From the NCBI RefSeq assembly GCF_007752935.1, contig NZ_CP036319.1, forward strand, positions 3,100,001-3,164,000: 64,000 nt of DNA, written 5' to 3'. Both the position numbers and the translations under genes were made by a program. Every line of letters begins with the position of its first letter. The stretch's first letter is position 1. Shown in pieces: positions 17,780 through 27,930 of this stretch. This DNA comes from Crateriforma conspicua. GTDB taxonomy: Bacteria > Planctomycetota > Planctomycetia > Pirellulales > Pirellulaceae. The notes beneath the pieces are model-generated. The model did no database searches. It saw only the letters and a program-made list of their open reading frames with translations, and was not told the DNA's origin.

Positions 17780-19834
17780 GTGCTGGCATTCACCTGGATC
17801 GAATCGGGACTGGTGGCGATGCTGCTGGTCGCCGCGGGCTTGGTGGTCTTTCTTTCTGTGGCGGCGGATTCGTCGTCGGACGGCAAGCCGGTTCGTAGTG
17901 GGCGGTCTTGGTTGGCGATCTTTGGCTGGATCGGATTGGTCGGCGTCGTCGCCGCGGCGGCCGCCAGCCACCGTGATCCGGTCACCGTTCGGTCCGCCAA
18001 AGCCAAGTGGCCGGAGGTCCGCCCGCACGATCGCTATGTCGGATCGGACACTTGCCGCAGTTGCCATCCGGGCCAGCACCAGTCTTGGCATGATTCCTGG
18101 CACCGAACCATGACCCAGGACGCTACCGCGGAAAACGTCATCGCACCCTTCGATGGTCGAACACTGGGGCCGTCCAATGCGCAGGTGAAGGTTTATCGGG
18201 ACGGCGACACGTTCATGATGGATTTGAACATTGCACCCTTTGCGGCGGGGCAGGGTGCCAGCCCGATTCGCGAATCCTTTCCGGTGGTGCTGGCGACCGG
18301 AATGCATCACGAGCAACAGTATTGGCTGAAGACTCAGGACGACATGCCGCAATTGTTGCCGGCCCCTTATTCCTACTTGGCGACGACAGGTCAGTGGATT
18401 CCGCGACAGGCCAGCTTCCTGCAACCGCCCGATGAATACCCGTTCCCACTGACAAAGCCGGGGACTTGGCATGAGACCTGTATCAAATGTCATGCGACCG
18501 GAGGCCGGTTGAACGCTTCGCAAATTGATCGCGAACGACAAGGATTCGGCGCCATTGATCCGACCGTGATGGAGCTGGGGATTTCTTGCGAAGCCTGTCA
18601 CGGGCCCGGCGGCGACCACGTGGATGCGAACAAGAACCCGCTGAATCGATACGCCAACCATTTGCGTGGATCCGACGACACCATCATCAATCCGGCAAAG
18701 CTGGATCACATGCGGACGTCCTCCATCTGTGGCAGTTGTCACAGCATTCGGATGTTCAAAGACTTTGACCAGTTCACCCAGTACGTCAAAGAAGGCTTTG
18801 AATTCCGGCCGGGCGACGATCTGTTCGAAAACGGCATGGAAGACCTAGTGCAGTGTTCGACGCCAAATTTGACAGAAAAATTCAAGAAACGGCTGACAAA
18901 TCCCGACATGCAGCTGGACAACTGGTTCTGGTCCGACGGCATGGTTCGCGTTTCCGGCCGCGAGCTGACGGGCATGTCCCAGGCACCGTGTTTTCAAAAC
19001 GGTGAAATGTCGTGCTTGTCGTGCCATCAAATGCATCGCGAGCATGACGATCCGCGCGATCCCAAGCAGTGGGCCAACGACCAGCTGGCGATCGACATGC
19101 ATTCGGACCAGGCGTGTCTGCAGTGTCACGAAGACATGCGCAGTGAAAAAGTCATCGCAGCCCACACCAAACATGCCCCGGGCTCGGCCGGCAGCCAGTG
19201 CATGAACTGTCACATGAGCTATACGGTGACGGGGCTGATGAAAGCGATCCGCAGCCACATGATCGACACGCCGTCGGTCCAGACGACCTTGGAAACCGGA
19301 CGTCCCAACGCGTGCAATCAGTGTCACATGGATAAATCGTTGGCTTGGACGGCGGGACATCTACGCGACTGGTACGGCTATGCAGTTCCCGACCTGGATC
19401 CGCAGCAAAAGAATCTGTCTCTGATGGCGGACATGGCGGTTCGTGGTAACGCCGGGGCTCGCGCGATTGCCGCTTGGACCTTGGGGTGGAACCAAGCCCA
19501 GGCGACGTCCGGGAAACGATGGACGGTCCCGTTTCTGACCCAGCTTCTGCGCGACCCGTATGATGTGGTCCGTTTCAGTGCGTATCGTTCGCTGAAAACG
19601 GTGCCGGGCTTCGAAGAATTTCAGTTCGAATTCATGGCCGAAACGCTAACTCGCGATGCGTCGGCGGACGAAGCCTTGCAGCGATGGGAAACCATCGTGC
19701 AACAACAGGATACAGCGGTCGATACCGATACGCCCAGCGCGGTGCTGTGGAAACAAGACGGGGCGTTCGATCGCCAGGCTTTCGATGAACTGTTGCAACA
19801 GCGGGACGATACTCCGATGCAACTATTGGAATGA
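17780..19834 (+). CDS. octahaem c-type cytochrome with C-terminal repeats
   Basis: A 684-residue membrane-anchored cytochrome. Two N-terminal membrane helices (about residues 5-30 and 48-68) precede a large domain with eight CxxCH haem sites: CRSCH (~90), CIKCH (~233), CEACH (~272), CGSCH (~317), CLSCH (~412), CLQCH (~446), CMNCH (~474) and CNQCH (~512). The spacing and CEACHGPGGDH resemble cytochrome c554 and related multihaem proteins. The last 130 residues contain HEAT-like helices (LLRDPYDVVRFSAYRSL). It likely transfers electrons in the periplasm; the partner is unknown. The next gene is a small membrane protein with histidines in helices, a possible redox partner. Confidence 0.88.
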   Translation: MLAFTWIESGLVAMLLVAAGLVVFLSVAADSSSDGKPVRSGRSWLAIFGWIGLVGVVAAAAASHRDPVTVRSAKAKWPEVRPHDRYVGSDTCRSCHPGQHQSWHDSWHRTMTQDATAENVIAPFDGRTLGPSNAQVKVYRDGDTFMMDLNIAPFAAGQGASPIRESFPVVLATGMHHEQQYWLKTQDDMPQLLPAPYSYLATTGQWIPRQASFLQPPDEYPFPLTKPGTWHETCIKCHATGGRLNASQIDRERQGFGAIDPTVMELGISCEACHGPGGDHVDANKNPLNRYANHLRGSDDTIINPAKLDHMRTSSICGSCHSIRMFKDFDQFTQYVKEGFEFRPGDDLFENGMEDLVQCSTPNLTEKFKKRLTNPDMQLDNWFWSDGMVRVSGRELTGMSQAPCFQNGEMSCLSCHQMHREHDDPRDPKQWANDQLAIDMHSDQACLQCHEDMRSEKVIAAHTKHAPGSAGSQCMNCHMSYTVTGLMKAIRSHMIDTPSVQTTLETGRPNACNQCHMDKSLAWTAGHLRDWYGYAVPDLDPQQKNLSLMADMAVRGNAGARAIAAWTLGWNQAQATSGKRWTVPFLTQLLRDPYDVVRFSAYRSLKTVPGFEEFQFEFMAETLTRDASADEALQRWETIVQQQDTAVDTDTPSAVLWKQDGAFDRQAFDELLQQRDDTPMQLLE

Positions 19835-19947
19835 TCCGGCGTCGGAATCCTCCTTCAGGCGACGATCGCGTGGCGGCGATCCACGTTAGCACGCCCCTGC
19901 CTTTGCCAACTTGTCATCCCCGACGTCACTGACCCGAGCCGCATCAC

Positions 19948-20451
19948 GTGTCCAGCCTTTCACCATCCCCTTCCGGTCACAGTTCCGCCTTGGTTCGCCG
20001 ACACCTTCGGTTCGGATGGATCTCGTTGTTGCTGTTTGTGACCGCCGGCATTCTGCTGGAAACGATGCACGGGCTGAAAGTCGGCTGGTACCTGGATGAA
20101 ACCTACGAAGTGCGGCGATTGATGTGGACGCTTGCACACGCCCACGGAACTTTGCTGTCGTTGGTGCATATCGCGTTCGCGGCAAGTGTGGCGATCACGC
20201 CGATGCTGTGGGGGACGGGAAACTTTTTGGCGTCTCGTGGTTTGATGGCCGCATCGGTGTTGCTGCCCGGCGGCTTCGCTTTGGGCGGAATCTTCATCTA
20301 TGACGGTGACCCCGGTGCCGGCGTCTTTTTGGCGCCCATCGGCGCCGCATTGATGTGGCTGGCGGTGGCATCGATCGCTTGGAAAGCCGGCGGCGTGCAG
20401 CCGGTGACGCCGCCCACCGGTGACCCCGCCAGTGACACCGCGAAGGAGTGA
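19948..20451 (+). CDS. small multi-pass membrane protein
   Basis: A 167-residue protein with about four hydrophobic helices: WISLLLFVTAGILLETMHG, then AHAHGTLLSLVHIAFAAS, then LMAASVLLPGGFALGGIF and a last helix near residue 140. Histidines lie within or next to the helices (TMHG, LAHAHG, LVHI), which would allow haem or metal binding, but no known family was recognised. It starts at GTG, lies 113 bases after the octahaem cytochrome and is coupled to the next gene through a shared TGATG junction. A role with the cytochrome is inference. Confidence 0.7.
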   Translation: MSSLSPSPSGHSSALVRRHLRFGWISLLLFVTAGILLETMHGLKVGWYLDETYEVRRLMWTLAHAHGTLLSLVHIAFAASVAITPMLWGTGNFLASRGLMAASVLLPGGFALGGIFIYDGDPGAGVFLAPIGAALMWLAVASIAWKAGGVQPVTPPTGDPASDTAKE

Positions 20452-20945
20452 TGATGGTGCCGTCCGATCCGACTGATTCGTCAAACGGAGACTCATCGCT
20501 TCGTTGGATGGTTTGTTCGTTTGATGATTTGTCGCGTCGTTGGCTGTATCGATTGCTGCAAGCCCGCCAAGAAGTCTTCACCATCGAACAACACGTCATC
20601 TGCCAAGACTTGGATGACCTGGACTTTGACGCCCAGCATGTGCTGTGCGTCGATGGTGATCGCGTTGCCGCGTACGCACGGGTGTTGGCGGCGGGAACGC
20701 GGTACGACGAACCATCATTCGGTCGTGTTTTGACAACCACCGACTATCGCGGCATCGGCCTGGGCAAGGCGTTGGTCCGGCGATGTGTGCAGACGATTGA
20801 AACGCTGGCGCCCGACAGCCCTTCATCACGGATCAGTGCCCAGTTGTACCTGAAGGATTTCTACGCCTCCTTCGGCTACGTCCCCTTCGGCGATGTCTAT
20901 TTGGAAGACGCCATCGACCACATCGCCATGCGGCGGATGCGATAG
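20451..20945 (+). CDS. ElaA-like GNAT acetyltransferase
   Basis: A 164-residue GCN5-related N-acetyltransferase. RRWLYRLLQARQEVFTIEQ and CQDLDDLDFDAQHVL match the ElaA subfamily start, and the acetyl-CoA loop is YRGIGLGKALV. The C-terminus has the ElaA-like FYASFGYVPFGDVYLED. Substrate unknown. The ATG overlaps the previous stop by one base after an AAGGAG, so translation is probably coupled; an ATG or GTG one or two codons later is equally possible. Its stop abuts the stop of the convergent GDSL gene with no gap. Confidence 0.85.
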   Translation: MMVPSDPTDSSNGDSSLRWMVCSFDDLSRRWLYRLLQARQEVFTIEQHVICQDLDDLDFDAQHVLCVDGDRVAAYARVLAAGTRYDEPSFGRVLTTTDYRGIGLGKALVRRCVQTIETLAPDSPSSRISAQLYLKDFYASFGYVPFGDVYLEDAIDHIAMRRMR

Positions 20946-22151
20946 CTATTGCTTGGTCATCGAGCGTGATGAAGCCCGTACAAGAATCGTGTCGCGCCGT
21001 CGATAGCCCCATCCCGCCGCGACCGCAAGCAGAAGGCAAGTGCCCGGTTCAGGAACCGCTGAGGCGATGTAGCTTGAATAAGTGGCGTTATCGGGCAGGA
21101 CGATCGGACTGGTGCCGTCGTATTGGCCCGCGATCGACGGAGTCGTCTGCGCCAGGATCTCTCCGGCGGTCAACAGCTGAAACGAGTCACCGTACTCCTG
21201 GTTAAACGCTTCCAAAAACAGGTTCGCGAAAACACCATTGACCAAAGTGCTCGGATGGATCCCATCGTGCACAAACGCATCCGTTGTTGCGTCGGTTGGG
21301 AAAAACGGATTTCCCGCAAGAACATCGGAATAGTCGACACCGCCGGTGCCCAATTTATTGACTTCCAGATTGCCAACCTTGAAATCGCCGTTGCCATTGG
21401 GGGATGTGTTGTCGCCCCAAATGTCCTTGGTCAGCTGATACAGATCGACAACCGGGATGCCTTGCTGGGTCAACGCTGTCTTTGCATTCTCATTGTATTG
21501 CTGCATGACGTCGTCGACCAATTCACGCCGCGCCGCGTCGGGGTAGAACGCTTGTGCGAAAGGCGTGATCCCATACTCCGGGGCTGTTGCAACGACCACA
21601 TCCATCCCTGCATCCCGGAGTGCACCGGCGGCGACGATCACGCGCGAAACAGCGGCGTTGGCAAAGCCGTCGATCGTTCCCTGATCTAACAAGCCGCTGT
21701 AGATCGATTGATAGGGGCCGCTGGAGCTGGCCAAGTTGGTGACCACTCCGCCGGGTGGCGCCCAGGGGAACAAGTCGTTGGAGCCCACGATCAGTACGGC
21801 TTTTCCGATGCCTTCGGTCGATGCCTGGGCGGCGAGGTTCGTGTGTTGTCCGTCGTCTATCAGCGACTGCGTTGTCGATCCGGCCAAAGCCCAGTTGTAT
21901 TCATACCCTGTTCCACGAGTGTCACCCCAACCGCCGGGGTTGGTCGAACCCGCGTCAATGCGGCCGGTGTCAACCAAGATTTCAAATGCGTTCTTTGAGT
22001 AGCCAAGGTTGACGCCAACCTCGCTTTGATCGAAATGCTCGTCCAGCAGGCTGTCGCCGATGGCACCCATCTTGGGTGTCGTTTGTGCCTGGCTGAAACC
22101 GGTCAAGCTTACGGAAATGAGCAGGGCAACTGCGGTTCTGACGCGATTCAT
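20946..22151 (-). CDS. PEP-CTERM sorted SGNH/GDSL hydrolase
   Basis: A 401-residue exported lipase/esterase-like hydrolase. A signal peptide (VRTAVALLISVSLTGFSQA) is followed by block I GAIGDSLLDEH with the catalytic serine, the GSND block near residue 120, and the DGIHPS block supplying Asp and His. The C-terminus is a PEP-CTERM sorting tag: VPEPGTCLLLA, a hydrophobic stretch, then RRR. Exosortase/EpsH systems process such tags; none is seen in this window. ATG 22151 is chosen over a TTG two codons upstream. The substrate may be a surface polysaccharide ester. Confidence 0.9.
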   Translation of the reverse strand: MNRVRTAVALLISVSLTGFSQAQTTPKMGAIGDSLLDEHFDQSEVGVNLGYSKNAFEILVDTGRIDAGSTNPGGWGDTRGTGYEYNWALAGSTTQSLIDDGQHTNLAAQASTEGIGKAVLIVGSNDLFPWAPPGGVVTNLASSSGPYQSIYSGLLDQGTIDGFANAAVSRVIVAAGALRDAGMDVVVATAPEYGITPFAQAFYPDAARRELVDDVMQQYNENAKTALTQQGIPVVDLYQLTKDIWGDNTSPNGNGDFKVGNLEVNKLGTGGVDYSDVLAGNPFFPTDATTDAFVHDGIHPSTLVNGVFANLFLEAFNQEYGDSFQLLTAGEILAQTTPSIAGQYDGTSPIVLPDNATYSSYIASAVPEPGTCLLLAVAAGWGYRRRDTILVRASSRSMTKQ

Positions 22152-22232
22152 GTACAAGCTTCATGGAGAGCAACTGGATCGGCCCCGGGGTTCACCTGGG
22201 GGCATGATAAACCACCGCATGGTGGATTGCGC

Positions 22233-22265
22233 AAAAAAAAACGCTCGGCCGTAGGGGCCGAGCGT
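22233..22265 (-). terminator. intrinsic terminator of ahcY
   Basis: On the minus strand ACGCTCGGCC pairs with GGCCGAGCGT around a short loop and runs into nine T residues. It sits about 55 bases after the ahcY stop. The stem core AACGCTCGG is shared with the terminator at 42977-43018. Confidence 0.92.
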
Positions 22266-22320
22266 TGGCGTGTGTCTGGTTGTTGGCCGGACCCGTGGGG
22301 GGCCAGCCGATCAGGGCTGA

Positions 22321-23658
22321 CTAGTAGCGGTAGTGGTCCGGCTTGAAGGGGCCTTCGACCGGGACGCCCAAGTATTCCGCTTGGTCTTCGGTCAGCTGAG
22401 TCAGCTTGACGCCCAGAGCACCCAGGTGCAGTCGCGCGACTTCTTCGTCCAGCTTCTTCGGCAGCATGGTGACGCCGATTTCGTACTGGTCGCCGTTGTT
22501 GAACAGTTCGATCTGTGCCAGCACTTGGTTGGTGAACGAGGTGCTCATCACAAAGCTGGGGTGACCGGTCGCACAGCCCAAGTTGACCAGGCGGCCCTTG
22601 GCCAACACGATCACGCTGTGGCCATCGGCGAAGGTGTAACGATCGACCGCACCGATGTCGGCCGGCTTGATTTCTTCCTTGCTGACCTTGCCGTCGGCGA
22701 CCTGGCCTTCCAACCAAGCGACGTCGATTTCAGTGTCGAAGTGACCGATGTTGCAGACGATCGCGTCGTTAGGCATCTGTTCCATGTGCTTGCCCAAGAT
22801 GATGTCTTTGTTGCCCGTCGTGGTGACGAACAGACGGCCTTCTTTACAGGCTTCGTCCATCGTGGTGACTTCGAAACCTTCCATTGCGGCTTGCAACGCG
22901 TTGATCGGATCGATTTCGGTCACGATCACGCGACAGCCGTAACGTTGCAGACTGTGGGCACAGCCCTTGCCGACGTCGCCATAGCCACAGACCACGGCGA
23001 CCTTACCGGCCAGCATGACGTCGGTCGCACGCTTCACACCGTCGGCCAGCGATTCGCGGCATCCGTACAAGTTGTCAAACTTCGACTTGGTGGCCGAGTC
23101 GTTGACGTTGATGCCCGGTACACGCAGGCGGCCGGATTTGTGCAACGCCATCAAGCGGTGGATACCGGCGGTGGTTTCTTCGCTGATGCCCCGGATGTTG
23201 GTCAGCAGTTCCGGGTACTTGTCGTGAACCATGGCGGTCAAGTCGCCGCCGTCGTCCAAGATCATGTTCAACGGTTCGCCGGACGGGAAATGCAACGTTT
23301 GCTCGATGCACCAATCGAATTCTTCGTCGGTCATGCCCTTCCAGGCGTAAACCGGAATGCCGGCCTTGGCGATCGCCGCGGCGGCTTGGTCTTGGGTGCT
23401 GAAGATGTTGCAGCTGGACCAGGTGACTTCCGCGCCCAGTTCGATCAAGGTTTCGATCAAGACGGCGGTCTGGATCGTCATGTGAAGACAGCCGGCGATG
23501 CGAGCGCCCTTCAGCGGCTTGCTTTCACCGTACTTGGCACGCAGAGCCATCAGGCCCGGCATTTCGTTTTCGGCCAACTTGATTTCTTGGCGGCCGTAAT
23601 CGGCCAGCGAGATGTCTTTGACCTTGTAAGGCAAGCGTTCGGATTGAACTTGCGACAC
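22321..23658 (-). CDS. ahcY: adenosylhomocysteinase
   Basis: Cytosolic S-adenosylhomocysteine hydrolase, cleaving SAH to adenosine and homocysteine in the methyl cycle. The 445 residues cover the whole family: [22 protein letters not shown] is split over the N-terminal domain, [15 protein letters not shown] and DDGGDLT contact substrate, and [10 protein letters not shown] is the NAD-binding loop. The C-terminus ends in the conserved PDHYRY. It starts at GTG 23658 with GGGAG eight bases upstream. A strong terminator follows. No SAH riboswitch was recognised upstream. Confidence 0.97.
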   Translation of the reverse strand: MSQVQSERLPYKVKDISLADYGRQEIKLAENEMPGLMALRAKYGESKPLKGARIAGCLHMTIQTAVLIETLIELGAEVTWSSCNIFSTQDQAAAAIAKAGIPVYAWKGMTDEEFDWCIEQTLHFPSGEPLNMILDDGGDLTAMVHDKYPELLTNIRGISEETTAGIHRLMALHKSGRLRVPGINVNDSATKSKFDNLYGCRESLADGVKRATDVMLAGKVAVVCGYGDVGKGCAHSLQRYGCRVIVTEIDPINALQAAMEGFEVTTMDEACKEGRLFVTTTGNKDIILGKHMEQMPNDAIVCNIGHFDTEIDVAWLEGQVADGKVSKEEIKPADIGAVDRYTFADGHSVIVLAKGRLVNLGCATGHPSFVMSTSFTNQVLAQIELFNNGDQYEIGVTMLPKKLDEEVARLHLGALGVKLTQLTEDQAEYLGVPVEGPFKPDHYRY

Positions 23659-23948
23659 GTGGGATTCTCCCGAATTTCATCAACGAAAAGGATCAGCCGA
23701 TACCGCCGGCCGAACTACGGGCGGCCGCGTCAGAGGGGTTATGGACCGATCACGGGGACTCCCGCTGGTCCACAATCCGCCGAACGCGACTGCGACAACA
23801 CTTTCACTGGGCCCAACCGTAAGCTGCGCCCAACTGCCACACAGTCTAAGTGTCGAAAAGATTTTGGACAGTGCTGTCGACCGGATACTTGGCCCGAAGT
23901 CCCCCATCGAGGTCGGGATATGCGGTCAGTCCGGCAGCCGAGCGGCGG

Positions 23949-24617
23949 TCAGCCGGCTTTGGCGGCTTGGAATTCAGAAACGAAACGCCGGATTCGATCG
24001 TCATTCTTCACGCCGCGCGGGCGTTCAACACCGCTGGCGACGTCAACGCTGGTCGCGCCGGACACTTCCACCGCTTGGCGGACGTTGTCGTCATCCAGCC
24101 CGCCGGCCAGGGTCCAGCGAGCGTCCGGATTGTCGGCCGACCACTGATGGATCGCCGGCCAGTGAAGCGTCTTGCCCGATCCACCGTGCATGCGTCCCGC
24201 GTCGGCGTCCAGCAATAAGTGCAGCCCCGCGGCGGCGGCAGGTCCCGTCGCCGCGTCGATCTGGTCAGTCGTCAAGTCGGCCACCGGCAATTTGATGGCT
24301 CGGATGACGGTCAATCCATCGCCCTGCAATTCGATCGCCTGGTCGATCGGTTCGTCGCCGTGCAGCTGGACCGCGTCCAAGTTCAACCATTCGCTGATCT
24401 GGCGGATCCGGGCGACCGGTTCATTGACGAACACGCCCACAGTTCGCAGTGCGTGGCCCCTGGCCGCATCGGCCAATTGCGATGCGTCGGTGGACATCGG
24501 GTCCACGAATCGCACGCTGGGGGGGAAGAAGTTCAGACCCACCGCATCGCCGCCGGCCGCCGCGACTGCCGCAACGTCGCTCTTCAGGCGAACTCCGCAA
24601 ATCTTGACCTGAAACAT
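23949..24617 (-). CDS. trpF: phosphoribosylanthranilate isomerase TrpF
   Basis: Tryptophan synthesis enzyme, converting N-(5-phosphoribosyl)anthranilate to CdRP. The 222-residue TIM barrel starts FQVKICGVR, with the catalytic cysteine in KICG. GVFVNEP, LDAVQLHGDE, the catalytic aspartate strand LLLDADAG and the phosphate-binding LAGGLDDDNV and SVDVASGVE all fit TrpF. The frame continues 62 codons upstream, but ATG 24617 begins exactly at the family start. It stands apart from other trp genes here; the next genes on either side are ahcY and a divergent membrane protein. Confidence 0.95.
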   Translation of the reverse strand: MFQVKICGVRLKSDVAAVAAAGGDAVGLNFFPPSVRFVDPMSTDASQLADAARGHALRTVGVFVNEPVARIRQISEWLNLDAVQLHGDEPIDQAIELQGDGLTVIRAIKLPVADLTTDQIDAATGPAAAAGLHLLLDADAGRMHGGSGKTLHWPAIHQWSADNPDARWTLAGGLDDDNVRQAVEVSGATSVDVASGVERPRGVKNDDRIRRFVSEFQAAKAG

Positions 24618-24808
24618 CGCACTTGCCCTTTCGACCCGCAAAGATCCACTCACCGAAACCCGTCGCCAACGCCGATGATGATCTGGGGTTGGAGCATTCG
24701 GCAAGGCGGTGCTACCGTTCAGCTGTGATGCCGCCGACTGGAATCCGGCCCGCCTTTCTGGGCTCGGACCCACCAAGGGGAACTGTCTTGCGGAAGGGAT
24801 CATCAGGA

Positions 24809-25705
24809 ATGACCAGGCGTGGTGCCGGTGAGATGAAGCGTTTCACGATCAAAGCTCGGTCACACACCGTGGGAACCTTGGTCGTCGGCTGCAGCGTCGC
24901 GTTGTTGGCTTGGTGCTGGTGGCCGCGCGGCGAAGCGATGCAGTTGATTCAACTGCGCCGGGCCGATGGTTCGGTCCAGCGGTTTGCCCGAAACTTGAAT
25001 GTCGGGGAACTGAATTTCCTGCGCCGCCGCATCGAAAACCGCGATGTCACCGAACCGGTGGCCAAGATCGGTTGGCATCGTTGGGTGATGGAAACGGCCA
25101 GCCACTATGATCAATTGAACCAGGTGAAGCCGCCGCCCGTCGACGACGCGGACGACGCCGTGGTTCCGGTCAGCTACGAAACCACATCCCCGGCCGAAAG
25201 CCTGGCCAAAGACGGTGCGGACGCGGCCCCGAGCGTGGACTGGAAACGCCAAGCCGACCACAGCCGTGTTGTCTTGGCCAACATTGATCAACGCGTCCAA
25301 GAACTTCGCCGGCAACTGGGGGAATCTCCGGTGCAATTGCTGGGCACTGTACCCGGTCCGGTCGCACCATGGTGTTTGCCCGTGTCACTGATTCTGGCCA
25401 TCGTATCCGGTGCCGCTCATGCATTCTGGTGCCGCTACTGTCCCGGTTGGCGATTGACGGCGATCAAGTCGCTCGCATCGGCCGAAGACTCGGGCGGTGA
25501 TTCAGGTCGTCAAACCGCCGCATCCATTTCCGGGGGCGATGCGGTCTTGACCGACGATGCCAATCTTTCGCATCAGTTACCCATCGCGCTGCCCAAGGAC
25601 TGGATTGAAATCCGGCAGGGTGCCCAGTTTCACGTTCGACGTCTGCTGGTGATCGGCGTCGCTTGCGCCGCACTGCTGAGTGTTTGGAACGTGACCGGGG
25701 CCTGA
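24809..25705 (+). CDS. membrane protein with coiled coil, unknown family
   Basis: A 298-residue protein with an N-terminal membrane helix (VGTLVVGCSVALLAWCWW), a soluble domain containing RFARNLNVGELNFLRRRIENR and a short coiled coil (ANIDQRVQELRRQLGES), a second helix (LPVSLILAIVSGAAHAFW) and a third near the C-terminus (LLVIGVACAALLSVW). The layout faintly recalls polysaccharide chain-length regulators, but no family motif was seen. It opens the rightward block containing an AAA ATPase and a glycosyltransferase. The start may be ATG 24809 or ATG 24833. Confidence 0.6.
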   Translation: MTRRGAGEMKRFTIKARSHTVGTLVVGCSVALLAWCWWPRGEAMQLIQLRRADGSVQRFARNLNVGELNFLRRRIENRDVTEPVAKIGWHRWVMETASHYDQLNQVKPPPVDDADDAVVPVSYETTSPAESLAKDGADAAPSVDWKRQADHSRVVLANIDQRVQELRRQLGESPVQLLGTVPGPVAPWCLPVSLILAIVSGAAHAFWCRYCPGWRLTAIKSLASAEDSGGDSGRQTAASISGGDAVLTDDANLSHQLPIALPKDWIEIRQGAQFHVRRLLVIGVACAALLSVWNVTGA

Positions 25706-25998
25706 GCGTTTCGGGGTTGATGTCGTTCGGATCTGCCCGGATCCGATCGCCCCCTGGACGCTTGTATGCCGAATCGTCCACCCACGGCGGCCGCGAAATC
25801 GCGCCAAGCGAAAAATCCTGGCGAATCGTCAAACTTGACGTGACTTGCATTTCAGTTCGCCGGCGAAACGATCCGAAATGAATCGATAACCGTCTGTGGA
25901 CGGCTGATGGGCGGCGACGGGACACCCGATCGACCCGACGCCAAAGGCCGCCGATCACGTCAACATCCTCCGCTACATTTTGATTGGTTGACAAAACG

Positions 25999-27930
25999 AT
26001 GCGATCTCCCGAAGCGAATCGAAATCCGATGTTTCGCGTGCCGCCATTCCCGGCATTCCCCAGCGTGGATCGATACATTCCCGTCGGGACGCTCCGCGAT
26101 TCGCTGAACCGCGTCGTCCGCAGCATTGATGCCCGCGAAGCCTTGTCGTTGGTGATCGGCCCGCCCGGAACGGGCAAATCGCTGTTGATCCAATTGGTCG
26201 CCAAGCACTTTTTCGGATCGCGGACGGTGGTCCAGCTGGGTGACGCCGGGCTGCAGAGTCCCGAAGCCTTTTTCCGTCACGTGTTGCACGCTCTTGGCGT
26301 CGATCTGAATTCACTGCACGCCGGCGATTTGCACTTGGCATTGGTCGACCATGTCAAGCAGAACGCCGCCGTCGGACACGGGTTGTTGTTGCTGATCGAC
26401 GAAGCCCAGTCGTTGTGCACCGACGTGTTGGAATCCATTCGCATGGCGACCAATATCATGGTTGCCGGACAACCGCGTGTTTGTGCCGTGTTGTCGGGCG
26501 GTCCTCGTCTGGATGAAACCCTGGCGACTCCGTCGTTGGACGCTTTATCCCAACGTGTCGCCACCCGTTGCTATCTGCATCCGTTCAATGGCGAAGAAAC
26601 TCGCGAATACGTCGAACAAGCCATTCGCAGTTGTGGTGGGCAGCCGGAACAGACCGTTACACCGGAGGCGATTGCGGCGGTGCATCATGCCGGTGCGGGC
26701 ATTCCGCGGTTGGTCAATCAGTTGATGACCCAAGCGATCGATTGCGCCGAAAGTCTGGGCGAAACCCTGATCACCGATCGTATCATCGATCACGCCTGGG
26801 CCACGTTACAGCAATTGCCCAGCCCGATCATGGATGAACCATCGATGTCGGCTGGCGACCGCGCCGATCAAACGCTTTCCAGCAACGTCGAATTCGGTGC
26901 TCTCAGCGACTTGGGCGCCCACGACGGGATGATCGAAACGCCCAAGGTCCAGCCGCAAGCGGAAGCCGCTTCGCCCTGCGGTGCCCCGGAATGCGGCGAC
27001 GGCGTTTGCCGCAGCCAGCCGTGCCGCAACGAATCCAACGTCGCCGACGCCGATTCGTCGTTGGAACTGGAACTTGAATTGGATCTGGAACCGGAACCGG
27101 TTGCATCCGTCACCATGGATGACCAGCCGGCCGAATCCAGCTGTGGTTCGGAATGTGACACCGCTTGCGAATCCAGCTGCGACATTGTCAATACGTCGTC
27201 GATCGTCGCTGGAAACGTCGTCGTGCAGAATCCGTATGGCGACGAAGTTTTTAACACCGATGGCGGCGTTGTGAACGTGGTCGGATCGTGCGACATCGAT
27301 CTGTCCAGCGACGCGGAAGTCGGCCCAGGCAACGAATCAACGGACATCGAACCGATGATGTCCGAACCCGTCGCGGCTGACCCGACGCCCGAGCAATCGG
27401 AATTGTTTGGCGACTTCGAAGAAGAAGAAGAGCTGGCCGTCGGTGTTGCCCGCCGCGACGCGGAATCGGCGGAAGCCGCCGCCACGTCGGATGATTTGGA
27501 ATCGTCCTTGCAGATGGAAGTCAGCGAAATTGCGGGTGAGGCTCAGGCGGCCGCCGATCGCCAGGACGATGACATGGTCGAAGAAACCATTGACGTCCAA
27601 AGCATGGATGCTGGGTTGCGAATCAATGCACCGGAGATCGTCTTGTCCGAAGACGACTTGGTGGATTCGGGCAATGACCAGGTCGCCCCGCTGTCGCTGC
27701 ATCAACCTGCGGCGACGGGAGCCGAATCACCCGTCGCTTGGTTCGACGAAGACGAATCGGGCAACGTAACCAGTCGCGATGACAGCGACATCTTGGTCGT
27801 CGAAGAAGACGTTCCCACGGAGGTTCCGACCGCGGCGGCGCCGATCACTCTGGCTGCGGAAACGAAGAAAGACGAACCCGTTGCGGTCGACTTCCAAGCG
27901 ATGCTGGCCAAGATGCGAGGAAACGGCTGA
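25999..27930 (+). CDS. ExeA-like AAA ATPase with long acidic tail
   Basis: A 643-residue protein. Residues 1-270 form an AAA module like ExeA/GspA and MshM: PFPSVDRYIP-like start, Walker A GPPGTGKS near residue 54, Walker B LLLIDEAQSL near 130, and HHAGAGIPRLVNQLMTQ at the lid. In other bacteria these ATPases help place secretion or pilus machinery. From about residue 290 the chain is a very acidic, low-complexity tail rich in D, E, S and paired cysteines (CGAPECGDGVC, CGSECDTACESSC). No C-terminal peptidoglycan-binding domain was seen. ATG 25999 is chosen over an upstream TTG. The stop overlaps the next start (TGATG). Confidence 0.8.
   Translation: MRSPEANRNPMFRVPPFPAFPSVDRYIPVGTLRDSLNRVVRSIDAREALSLVIGPPGTGKSLLIQLVAKHFFGSRTVVQLGDAGLQSPEAFFRHVLHALGVDLNSLHAGDLHLALVDHVKQNAAVGHGLLLLIDEAQSLCTDVLESIRMATNIMVAGQPRVCAVLSGGPRLDETLATPSLDALSQRVATRCYLHPFNGEETREYVEQAIRSCGGQPEQTVTPEAIAAVHHAGAGIPRLVNQLMTQAIDCAESLGETLITDRIIDHAWATLQQLPSPIMDEPSMSAGDRADQTLSSNVEFGALSDLGAHDGMIETPKVQPQAEAASPCGAPECGDGVCRSQPCRNESNVADADSSLELELELDLEPEPVASVTMDDQPAESSCGSECDTACESSCDIVNTSSIVAGNVVVQNPYGDEVFNTDGGVVNVVGSCDIDLSSDAEVGPGNESTDIEPMMSEPVAADPTPEQSELFGDFEEEEELAVGVARRDAESAEAAATSDDLESSLQMEVSEIAGEAQAAADRQDDDMVEETIDVQSMDAGLRINAPEIVLSEDDLVDSGNDQVAPLSLHQPAATGAESPVAWFDEDESGNVTSRDDSDILVVEEDVPTEVPTAAAPITLAAETKKDEPVAVDFQAMLAKMRGNG

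Noticed and set aside
23659-23948. SAH riboswitch upstream of ahcY
   Set aside because: The upstream sequence was read on the minus strand; the conserved SAH riboswitch core was not recognised.
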